Assembly: GCA_031278965.1 (NCBI GenBank)
Contig: JAITJJ010000203.1
Span: 1-25,299, forward strand
Length of the DNA stretch: 25,299 nt
Source: Deferribacteraceae bacterium
GTDB lineage: Bacteria > Chrysiogenota > Deferribacteres > Deferribacterales > JAISNW01
Direction of reading: 5' to 3'
Numbering within the stretch: position 1 is the first letter of the stretch; each line of letters begins with the position of its first letter. Below are positions 16,855 through 24,235 of this stretch, in pieces. The notes under the pieces were generated by a model. The model saw only the letters and a list, made by a program, of their open reading frames with translations. It was not told where the DNA came from and did not search any database. Made by a program: the position numbers and the translations under genes.

Positions 16855-17665
16855 ATTTTACGGCAGGGAATATGCAGAGCGTGCTAAGGCGGAGAGGAGT
16901 GAAACTGTCCTTAAAGCACGCGACATGGTGAATAATCCAGGCAAATACAATAGAGCAACCTCCTATGGAGCGGCGAAGTATGTTAAGAGGATGGTCTTTG
17001 ATAATAAAACGGGAGAGATAACGAAAGCAATCCCAACATTTGACTGTGAGAGACTGTCGGAAGATGAGAAGTATGACGGTTACTATGCCATAGTGACCAG
17101 CGAAATTGATAAAAAAGACGAGGAGATTATAGAGAAAGGGTCTCTGGAAAATAGAAGAGGCGTTTAAGGTAACCAAGAGCGCTCTTGAAACCCATCCTGT
17201 ATAACTATCAAGACAGGAGCATATAGAAGTGCATTTCTTAATCTGCTTTATAGCATTAGTCGTAGCAAGGATATTGCAATACAGGCTTGAGAACAAATAT
17301 TCCGTAAATTCCCGCCGATTTGTAACGAGAATAGCTTGAAATTCACTGATGGCAATGCTTTTGGGGAATTCCTTGTCTTGTTGCAATTATAAAAATATAA
17401 CGAGAAGGATAATCTCAAAACTAGCATAAAATCACCTTATTAACATTCTCATCGTTATAGTTTCGGGAATTTAGAATACTCTGCAGCAGCTATAACGGAA
17501 ACCCTAAACGAGGTCGGCACATTTATATACGGAAATACATACGTGTTTGACCACACAGACGATATATTGGAAGATACAGAGGAGAAACTGCGGATAGATT
17601 TCAGTCGAACCTTTCTCGGCATCGGAGAGATAAGAAATATATTAGGTGATACTAAAAAGAGCTGA
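16855..17665 (+). pseudogene. C-terminal part of a second, different IS1634-type transposase
   Basis: Three frames together spell the C-terminal half of an IS1634-like transposase. The first frame reads REYAERAKAERSETVLKARD and NNPGKYNRATSYGAAKYVKR, then KYDGYYAIVTSEIDKKDEEIIE up to about 17130. A short deletion shifts to GLWKIEEAFKVTKSALETHP (about 17140-17200). After another shift it reads RQEHIEVHFLICFIALVVAR and ILQYRLENKYSVNS. The extreme C terminus is visible at about 17476-17665 (DDILEDTEEKLRIDFSRTFL, GIGEIRNILG, stop 17663-17665). The N-terminal half with the first catalytic residues is missing. Its sequence differs clearly from the remnant at 2182-3525, so it is a separate element. 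Non-functional. Confidence 0.8.
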
Positions 17666-17885
17666 AAACTAAAATTATTAAAAAAATATGAAATCTGTCT
17701 AAAAAGTAGCAATCCGCTACGGTTTTATTCACTAAAAACTGCCTTAAACCCTTGATACTATAGGCTCTTCACGTGTTCTCAAAAGCCAGGATTTAAGCAC
17801 AGGCACTTCATTAAGTTAAGCAATGCCGGAAAAAATAAATATATCCGCCAAGGGTGCGGAGCATGAACCAAAAGCATTGTAAAAA

Positions 17886-17904
17886 ACGGTTTTCCTTTTC
17901 CCGT
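17886..17904 (-). terminator. weak terminator-like hairpin after the mutase gene
   Basis: On the minus strand ACGG and CCGT pair around an 11-nt A/G-rich loop and are followed by six T, 10 bp after the mutase stop. The stem is only four pairs, so this is tentative. Confidence 0.3.
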
Positions 17905-17913
17905 ATAGTTTGT

Positions 17914-19569
17914 CTATAAAACTACGTTTTCAGTATATTCCCCGAAAACTGTCTGGAGCGCCCCCATTGCCTCGCCAATGGTAACGTAAGCCCTGGCGGC
18001 GTTTACCATATGAGGCATTACATTTGTTCCCTCTTTGGCGGCTTTTATAAGGTTTTGAACGGCGGAATCAGCGGTGTCAGCGCTCCTTTCGCTCCTTAGT
18101 TTCGCCAACTTTTCACACTGATTTTTTTCCACACTTGCATCTATGCGCAATAGATCTTTGGGAGCCTCTTCCTGAACCTTATACTCATTTACGCCAACTA
18201 TGATCTGCTCTTTTTTCTCAATGGCTATCTGATAATCGTAAGCGCTGTTCTGTATCTCTTTTTGAACAAAGCCCAACTCTATGGCGCGTAGCATACCGCC
18301 GAGCTCATCTATCTTTTCTATATAGACGCGGGCTTTCTCCTCCAACTGGCTTGTCCATGATTCAATAAGATAGCTTCCCGCAAGGGGGTCAATGCTGTCT
18401 GCAACCCCTGTTTCATTGGCAACAATCTGCTGTGTTCTTAAAGCTATCTGAACAGATTTTTCTGTGGGAAGGGCGAGGGCTTCATCAAAGGAGTTTGTGT
18501 GCAGAGACTGTGTCCCCCCTAAAGCCGCCGCAAGGGTTTGCGCCGCCACCCGCACAATATTATTCTCAGGCTGTTGAGCGGTAAGAGTGCAACCGGCGGT
18601 TTGAGTGTGGAAACGGAGCATTGTTGAACGCGGGTCTTTCGCTTTAAATCTGTTGACCATAATATCCGCCCAGATTCTGCGAGCCGCACGGAATTTGGAT
18701 ATTTCTTCCAAGAAGTTATTATGGCAGTTAAAGAAAAAGGAGAGACGCCCCGCGAACTGATCTACGTCAAGCCCCGCATCTATGGCAGACTGAACATAAG
18801 TTATCCCGTCAGCCAAGGTAAAGGCAATCTCCTGCGCGGCATTGGAGCCCGCCTCCCGTATATGATAGCCGCTTATACTTATGGTATTCCAGAGGGGAAC
18901 ATTGTCTTTGCAGTAAGCAAAGATGTCAGTGATTATCCGCATGGATTCTGCGGGGGGGAAACGGTAGGTGCCCCTAGCTATATACTCTTTTAATATGTCG
19001 TTCTGGATGGTGCCGGACAACTTTGATGAGGGCACTCCCTGTTTCTCCCCTACCGCTATATAACATGACAAAAGAAAAGATGCGGTGGAGTTTATGGTCA
19101 TAGATGTTGAAACTTTATCGAGAGGAATGGCGTTAAAAAGCGTTTCCACATCCGCAAGAGAATCTATCGCTACCCCCACTTTTCCAACTTCTCCCCGTGC
19201 AAGAGGATCATCGGAATCATAGCCTATCTGCGTGGGCAGGTCAAAAGCCACCGAAAGCCCCGTTGTGCCTTGCCCCAAAAGAAAACGGTAACGCTTGTTG
19301 GATTCTTCGGCAGTGGCGAACCCAGCATACTGCCGCATAGTCCAAAAACGGCTGCGATACATAGTGGTTTGTACCCCTCTAGTAAGTGGATAAAGCCCCG
19401 GATAACCGAGCTTTTTATTATAATTTTCTGTTACATTTTCAATTTCCCCCGCATCTTCCGGAGTATAGAACGGCTTAATTTTTATACCAGAGGTGGTCTG
19501 AAACTCTTTTTTGCGTTCGGGGACTTTTGAAATGCTCTTTTTATACATCTCTTCCCATTTTGAATACAT
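17914..19569 (-). CDS. methylmalonyl-CoA mutase large (catalytic) subunit, no B12 domain
   Basis: B12-dependent enzyme interconverting (R)-methylmalonyl-CoA and succinyl-CoA in propionate metabolism. This 551-residue protein holds only the TIM-barrel part and ends at FGEYTENVVL, so it is the split type whose B12-binding subunit is a separate gene, not seen in this window. Specificity residues fit methylmalonyl-CoA: Tyr81 in MRQYAGF, Arg199 in ARGTYRFPP and His236 in SGYH correspond, at a constant offset of 8, to Tyr89, Arg207 and His244 of the Propionibacterium enzyme. Other landmarks are GLSVAFDLPTQIGYDSD, SGTIQNDILKEY and GGTQSLHTNSFDEALALPT. Residue 67 is Gln in GVQTTMY, where relatives I recall have Tyr (GVYPTMY). 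GGAGGG precedes ATG 19569. No epimerase or MeaB gene is adjacent. Confidence 0.93.
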   Translation of the reverse strand: MYSKWEEMYKKSISKVPERKKEFQTTSGIKIKPFYTPEDAGEIENVTENYNKKLGYPGLYPLTRGVQTTMYRSRFWTMRQYAGFATAEESNKRYRFLLGQGTTGLSVAFDLPTQIGYDSDDPLARGEVGKVGVAIDSLADVETLFNAIPLDKVSTSMTINSTASFLLSCYIAVGEKQGVPSSKLSGTIQNDILKEYIARGTYRFPPAESMRIITDIFAYCKDNVPLWNTISISGYHIREAGSNAAQEIAFTLADGITYVQSAIDAGLDVDQFAGRLSFFFNCHNNFLEEISKFRAARRIWADIMVNRFKAKDPRSTMLRFHTQTAGCTLTAQQPENNIVRVAAQTLAAALGGTQSLHTNSFDEALALPTEKSVQIALRTQQIVANETGVADSIDPLAGSYLIESWTSQLEEKARVYIEKIDELGGMLRAIELGFVQKEIQNSAYDYQIAIEKKEQIIVGVNEYKVQEEAPKDLLRIDASVEKNQCEKLAKLRSERSADTADSAVQNLIKAAKEGTNVMPHMVNAARAYVTIGEAMGALQTVFGEYTENVVL

Positions 19570-19871
19570 ATAACCCTCCGACGGCTCTTACGCTATTATT
19601 ATTTCAGGACGGAGTTATTATGACACAACCCACAGAAAAAAACAACGAAACAATACCTATTCAAGACCTTGTGTGGCTGCCGACTTAGGTGTGTATAAGC
19701 ATACCGTAAACTGCCCCAACTTTCTGCTTATCGCAAAAAAATAATAGTATTTTAGCGTATTACTGTTCAAAAACTCCGAACCACAAGCGAAAAGGAGTTA
19801 CTGTGAGGGTGAAGGGGAATTTTAGACTACCCCGCCCGCCTTTAAATGGAATATCCGGAACTGAAAGCAAG
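19570..19871. other. intergenic stretch with one possible tiny ORF
   Basis: About 300 bp between the mutase start and the 3' end of the diguanylate cyclase gene. The only item of note is a 22-codon plus-strand ORF at 19620-19688 (MTQPTEKNNETIPIQDLVWL...) with a good GGAG 5 nt before its ATG, starting 50 bp from the mutase start in the opposite direction. It could be a real small peptide, a leader, or the 5' stump of a lost gene. I see no terminator or repeat that I would defend. Confidence 0.35.
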
Positions 19872-21854
19872 CTATATTTTTTTATTGATAGGTTCGTCTT
19901 CTTCCAAAACAAAGCCTTCCGGGGAGATCGGTTCGATAGGCGGGGGTGGGTTTTCCTTATTGCTATTGCTTGTTTCCGTTTTCTCCTCCGCAATATCTTG
20001 AGCAGAAACCGGCTCTGCAGGCTCTTCAGCAGACGACTCGCCGACTATGGCAGACTCTTCCGGTGCAGACTCTTCCGGTGCAGACTCTACAAACTCCAGC
20101 TCTTTCGGTGTTTCTTCCAAAGCAGCGGTTGCTTTAAGCGCAATTTCAGGTTCGGTAGACTCAATTTCCGCCAGTTCAGGTTCAAGAGGGTTTTCTGGCA
20201 GAGTTTCTTCATTAGGTTCAACGGTTGATAAAGGGGAGAAATCCGTAAGAAGATCCGCTATTGACGGTGTCGGCTCATCTTTTGAAGGTTCTGGTTCTTG
20301 GGAGGAGCGTAGAGCAATTTTCTGCAAGTCCTCCTCATGTTTGTGTGCATGAACACTCCCTTTTGTGTTTGACGGGTCTTTAAATTCCACTTCCGCCGCC
20401 TGCGCCTGCTCTGCGGCTGAATTTGCTTCAGCCGCCGCCACAATAGCCTCCGCCTCAACTATGGTGCGGAAATCAACTGTGGCATTCCTGGTTATCTTTG
20501 CGTGATAGAGGGCGGTATCCGCCTCATTAATTGCAGTATGTATAGCCGCTTCATGGTGAATTTCAGCTATTTTTTCCGGATCGATTTCCGTAAAGCCTAT
20601 ACTTACGGTGATATAGACTATTTTGCCATCCTCCAGCTTAATGGGAGCGGCGCTAAGGCCGGCACGCAGCCTTTCAGAAACACCCACCGCATAATCTGAC
20701 GGAGTTTGAGGGAAGAGAAATATAAACTCTTCCCCGCCGTATCGGGCGACAACATCAATCTCGCGGATAATCTCGCGAATTTTGCTTGAAATGGATTTAA
20801 GGCAGTTATCCCCTGCAATATGACCGTATGTATCGTTAAAACGTTTAAAATGATCTATATCAAGCATAGCAAGGGTTGCTATCCCGCCAACCCTCTGCAT
20901 GCGCTTTATCTCTGTGGCAGCCAGTTCAAAGAAGCGGCGGCGATTAAACAGGTTTGTAAGAGGATCTTTCTGCGCCAACTCCTGAAAGCGTTTTCTGCTC
21001 TCCCTAAGCTCATTTTCAAATTCGTTGCAAATCTCTATCTCTTTGTTGAGCTCCGCTGTAGTGTCTAACAGGGCATCCTCCGTCAAGTTCTTCTTTTTCA
21101 GCTGTGTGATTATGGAATTTGAGAAGGCTATCAGAATTAAGAGCATCAGAAGCCATACCGCAATGTGGGCGCCCCCTATGGGGATAAAAGTTTTCTTTAT
21201 AATCTCAAAATACGGGGCATAGGAGAGGGTGACAGAGATACCGCCGTATCTTTCCCCCGCATTTGAACCAGTATGGCAGCTTACGCAACTTTCCCTAATG
21301 ACAAACGGGGAGATATAGCGGACAGCGGCCGCTCCGCCGGAGGGAGCGTCTATTATTTCAAATTTTTCATCTATCCTGCCGCTTTCAATCTGCTCAATAG
21401 CCGCCGCTTCCCAGGCATCCGCCGTATTCTCCGGATTTGTGGGGTTATTGCTTACAATCTTTCTGGTTATCTTTTCAGAACCTGTTCCAAGCTCGTGAAC
21501 AAGGCGGGTGAGATATGTGGGGTTCAAGCGGATAAGGCGTGTGCCGCTCCGTGTGATGACCTCCTGTTTTTCCTTAGGGAGGTTGGAGTTGGGCTGAAGT
21601 CCGGAAGAGGAGAGTACAAAAAGCTCTCCGAGATCAGATATAAATCCTTCATAGGTAAAATCAGCAACATTGATTGCCTTAACTTTTATTAATATATTGT
21701 TTTGAACTGTGGCAACCGTATTCTGATAATTATACCAAAGTGAAAAGGCTATGGAAGCCGTTACCAACAAAATAATTAAAAAAGTTATTGCCCTTATATG
21801 GCGCAGCTCAGAGCGCCGTTTCTTTTCCAAATTAACTATATTAGCTTCAACCAA
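19872..21854 (-). CDS. membrane diguanylate cyclase with periplasmic CXXCH sensor and acidic tail
   Basis: Likely makes cyclic di-GMP in response to a signal read by a periplasmic haem-type domain. A first membrane helix (about 22-42) is followed by a periplasmic domain of the DUF3365/Tll0287-like kind with one c-type haem motif, CVSCH (190-194), then a second helix (223-245) and a linker coiled coil (255-295). The GGDEF domain begins KDPLTNLFNRRRFFE (296-310); GGEEF (373-377) is a catalytically competent signature, and RxxD (364-367), exactly five residues before it, is the product-inhibition I-site. After the domain (about 465-660) comes a long Glu/Ala/Pro-rich, low-complexity tail containing APEESAPEES, encoded by a 15-nt tandem repeat. 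The start is a TTG at 21854; no ATG lies nearby, and AGGGGTG is about 10 nt upstream. Confidence 0.9.
   Translation of the reverse strand: MVEANIVNLEKKRRSELRHIRAITFLIILLVTASIAFSLWYNYQNTVATVQNNILIKVKAINVADFTYEGFISDLGELFVLSSSGLQPNSNLPKEKQEVITRSGTRLIRLNPTYLTRLVHELGTGSEKITRKIVSNNPTNPENTADAWEAAAIEQIESGRIDEKFEIIDAPSGGAAAVRYISPFVIRESCVSCHTGSNAGERYGGISVTLSYAPYFEIIKKTFIPIGGAHIAVWLLMLLILIAFSNSIITQLKKKNLTEDALLDTTAELNKEIEICNEFENELRESRKRFQELAQKDPLTNLFNRRRFFELAATEIKRMQRVGGIATLAMLDIDHFKRFNDTYGHIAGDNCLKSISSKIREIIREIDVVARYGGEEFIFLFPQTPSDYAVGVSERLRAGLSAAPIKLEDGKIVYITVSIGFTEIDPEKIAEIHHEAAIHTAINEADTALYHAKITRNATVDFRTIVEAEAIVAAAEANSAAEQAQAAEVEFKDPSNTKGSVHAHKHEEDLQKIALRSSQEPEPSKDEPTPSIADLLTDFSPLSTVEPNEETLPENPLEPELAEIESTEPEIALKATAALEETPKELEFVESAPEESAPEESAIVGESSAEEPAEPVSAQDIAEEKTETSNSNKENPPPPIEPISPEGFVLEEDEPINKKI
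20050..20088 (+). repeat. 15-nt tandem repeat in the cyclase tail
   Basis: Two exact copies of GCAGACTCTTCCGGT (20050-20064 and 20065-20079) and 9 bases of a third lie in frame inside the diguanylate cyclase gene. They encode the repeated APEES units of its acidic tail. Slippage here would change tail length by five residues without breaking the frame. Confidence 0.85.
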
Positions 21855-22161
21855 AGGACACCCCTAAATACAAACTATGAAAAATTACACTAAATTTTCT
21901 AAACAGTCAATCCAATTATAGAAAATTGAGATGTAAAAAATGTTCTCTATGATATTTTGTTTCACATATAGCCATAATTTAAAATAATATTCTTAAAAGT
22001 GTAATACAGGCTACATACTGTCGCCAATAGATTTTCAGCAAAATGGCAATATATGTGATATCATAGACAAATTGCTGCAAATGTCCATAAATAAAGGCTA
22101 TATGCTCTTTTTTGAATGCTATCATAAGATAGCATAGACAAATTGTCGTAAATGCATATAA
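21855..22161. other. intergenic stretch with an imperfect 33-bp direct repeat
   Basis: About 300 AT-rich bases upstream of the diguanylate cyclase gene, which should contain its promoter near the left end. No gene is seen. Its distinctive content is two imperfect 33-base copies at 22062-22094 and 22133-22165, both starting CATAGACAAATTG and ending ATAAATAA, 71 bp apart start to start. Confidence 0.5.
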
Positions 22162-22165
22162 ATAA
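22062..22165 (+). repeat. pair of imperfect 33-bp direct repeats
   Basis: Copy 1 (22062-22094) and copy 2 (22133-22165) share CATAGACAAATTG, a central G-N-AAATG and a final ATAAATAA, differing at about six positions. They lie between the diguanylate cyclase gene and the foreign-looking pseudogene. They are not spaced like a CRISPR unit series, since only two copies exist. They may be regulatory iterons or the flanks of a lost element. Confidence 0.6.
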
Positions 22166-22731
22166 TAGAAAAAACAAGAGACCTCAAAGGCGGTATAAGT
22201 ATCCAACAACTACTCCTCCTCCCAGACCGAGCTATGCAAATCGCTACCACATACGGAAACGCACGATGGCAAGGCATGGGACTCGCCGCCGCTATGACTA
22301 TGGGCATACTCGACATATCCACAGCCGCCGCCTCCGTCGGCAACGCACATCAAACCGCCTCCTCCGAAGGTAAAAAAACACTCGAAGATATCGCATACGC
22401 AGATAATATCAGAGCTATCCCTAACCGCCAATCCCTAGCCTCCAGCCTCGCCGACAACCGCGCACAAGACGATTACTCCAAAAGTATCACCGCCGCCGCA
22501 CTTAAAGACAGGGCTGGCTCTAACACAAACGCCGGCGGCAGACTCGGAAATGCCGCCTACAGAGCAGCTTGAAAAAATATAGGATGGACAGAAACCGCAA
22601 AAGATAACGCTTATAATATAGGTGCAGCAGACGCGGCAGGAGGTGTGGCTTATGCCAATACAACCGGTAAAGCCGGCGCATCAGCTCTCGGTCAATTCAG
22701 ATGCCCTGATGCTTATTCAATAACTCCAAAA
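22162..22731 (+). pseudogene. fragment of a foreign, possibly phage-like, Ala/Gly-rich gene
   Basis: I do not recognise the protein. One frame is open from 22162 with no start codon near its beginning, passes an ATG at 22234 and reads Ala/Gly/Asn-rich helical sequence (RWQGMGLAAAMTMGILDIST, LADNRAQDDYSKSITAAAL). It stops at a TGA (22570-22572) after GNAAYRAA, and the same style continues in frame beyond it: KNIGWTETAKDNAYNIGAAD, GGVAYANTTGKAGASALGQF. That suggests a sense codon mutated to TGA. The quality breaks off around 22700-22730. Codons are C-rich (CTC, ATC, TCC, GCC, CGC), unlike the host genes here. The composition recalls phage internal virion or tail proteins, a weak guess. Lack of start, internal stop and odd codon use mark a horizontally acquired, truncated gene. 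Confidence 0.55.
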
Positions 22732-22771
22732 AAAATAATAATTCATCTGTTAATAAAAATCATCACTAGGA

Positions 22772-22815
22772 GACATTATCATAAGTGAATATTTGGGACA
22801 TTATCATAAGTGAAT
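22772..22815 (+). repeat. tandem 19-bp repeats, possible insertion-sequence end
   Basis: GACATTATCATAAGTGAAT occurs at 22772-22790 and again, identically, at 22797-22815, a period of 25 bp, with 6 bp between the copies; the base before each G is A or G. Multiple short direct repeats of this sort occur at the ends of IS21-family elements. No transposase is adjacent, so this would be a solitary end. It lies where the foreign pseudogene stops making sense. Confidence 0.6.
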
Positions 22816-22969
22816 CAGACGTCAAAATGCCTTTTCAAAATTGTGATTTTGCATTTGTTCATTTAATTTTCCTTATGAACGACACTTTTCTATTTATAAA
22901 TTTTATTTCTAAACCTGTCAATTTCTATAAATTAACGGCAAACCGACAAAGCCGCTTGTCATAATATTG

Positions 22970-24235
22970 TCAGCGCTGCCCCAACCCGTTTATAAATATA
23001 TCGTGGAGCACCCGCACTGCAAGTTCTGTAAACTTCTCATCTATTACGCACGATATTTTTATCTCGCTTGTGGAGATCATAAGGATATTAATTCCGTGGT
23101 TGGATAAGGTTTGAAACATAGTGGAGGCCACCCCCACATGGCTTAACATTCCTACTCCAACGATGGAAACTTTTGCGATATCTTCGTCCGCTTCAGCGCT
23201 CACACCCGGAACGTCTGCAGCGAAGGTGTTTACCGTATTCAAGGCGGTGTTAAGCTCGGTTTTAGGAACCGTAAAACTGATATTTGCCCGCCCGTCTTTA
23301 GCTATATTCTGAATAATCATATCCACATTTACGTTTGCTCCGGCAAGCCTTGTAAAGATCTCTGCCGCAATTCCCGGACGGTCGGGAAGATCCCGCAGAG
23401 TAATCTTCGCTTGATTTTTATCGCTTGCCACCCCCCGAACAACCATCTTTTCCATCTTTTCCTCCGTAAATATCCCTTTCCGCCGCAATTCACCAGCATT
23501 TAGTTCTTTAGAAGTTACAAGGGTGCCCGGCTTATCCTCCAAAGAGGAGAGCACCATAATATCAACATTAAAATTCATGCCGAATTCAACACAGCGCGGC
23601 ATAAGCACCTTAGCCCCCAAAGATGCAAGCTCCAACATCTCTTCATGGGATATGACGGCGAGTTTGCGGGCATCCCGCACAACACGCGGATCTGCCGTAT
23701 AAACCCCGTCCACATCCGTATAAATTTCACAGAGATCCGCTTTCAGGGCTGCGGCAAGAGCCACTGCAGTGGTATCTGAACCGCCTCTGCCAAGAGTGGT
23801 AATATTTCCGCTTGCAGGGGAGAAACCTTGAAAACCAGCTACAACACAGATTTTCCCCTCTCCTAAAGCTCTTTTTATCCGCTCCGTATCAATAGCGGTT
23901 ATCCTTGCTTTGGAATGGGTGTCGTTGGTTTTGATCCCTGCCTGAACCCCTGTAAAGGATTCGGCGCTATAACCAAGTTCAAGTAAAGCTTGAGTTATTA
24001 GCGGTACATTTGCAGTTTCCCCTGTGGATACAAGTTGATCGTATTCCCGCAGCGAATAATTTTTTGAAATCTCTTTCAGATACCCTATCAGTTGATCGGT
24101 TATCCCCGCCATAGCGGAGGATATTACCACCACATCATATCCCGCGTCTTTTTTTGCCGCCGCCTTTCGGGCAACATTTTTTATCCGCCCCACATCGGCA
24201 ACACTCGTGCCGCCAAATTTTACCACAACTAGCAT
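22970..24235 (-). CDS. lysC: aspartokinase
   Basis: Phosphorylates aspartate, the first step to lysine, threonine and methionine. The N-terminal kinase domain shows VVKFGGTSVAD (residues 4-14), VVISSAMAGITDQL, TTLGRGGSDTTAVALAAAL and EIYTDVDGVYTADPRVV. The C-terminal regulatory part (about 265-421) holds two ACT domains, with ITLRDLPDRPGIAAEIFTRL and VSIVGVGMLSHVGVASTMF, so feedback inhibition by lysine and/or threonine is expected. At 421 residues it is a full-length monofunctional enzyme without a fused homoserine dehydrogenase. Its ATG overlaps the stop of the upstream phosphoglycerate-mutase-like gene by 7 nt, implying one transcript and coupled translation. A weak GACAA/TTGTC hairpin (22945-22960) lies just downstream of the stop. 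Confidence 0.96.
   Translation of the reverse strand: MLVVVKFGGTSVADVGRIKNVARKAAAKKDAGYDVVVISSAMAGITDQLIGYLKEISKNYSLREYDQLVSTGETANVPLITQALLELGYSAESFTGVQAGIKTNDTHSKARITAIDTERIKRALGEGKICVVAGFQGFSPASGNITTLGRGGSDTTAVALAAALKADLCEIYTDVDGVYTADPRVVRDARKLAVISHEEMLELASLGAKVLMPRCVEFGMNFNVDIMVLSSLEDKPGTLVTSKELNAGELRRKGIFTEEKMEKMVVRGVASDKNQAKITLRDLPDRPGIAAEIFTRLAGANVNVDMIIQNIAKDGRANISFTVPKTELNTALNTVNTFAADVPGVSAEADEDIAKVSIVGVGMLSHVGVASTMFQTLSNHGINILMISTSEIKISCVIDEKFTELAVRVLHDIFINGLGQR

Noticed and set aside
16853..17386. Long minus-strand ORF of 177 codons.
   Set aside because: It is the antisense shadow of the plus-strand transposase relic, whose three frames make recognisable protein.
22570..22572. In-frame TGA considered as recoding (selenocysteine or read-through).
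   Set aside because: The frame also lacks a start and decays downstream, no SECIS-like structure was seen, and the codon use is foreign. A pseudogene is simpler.
22062..22815. Repeats considered as a CRISPR array.
   Set aside because: There are only pairs, with two unrelated repeat types, irregular spacing and no cas genes.
22945..22960. GACAA/TTGTC hairpin as a lysC terminator.
   Set aside because: The stem is only five pairs and no T-run follows. Mentioned only within the lysC entry.
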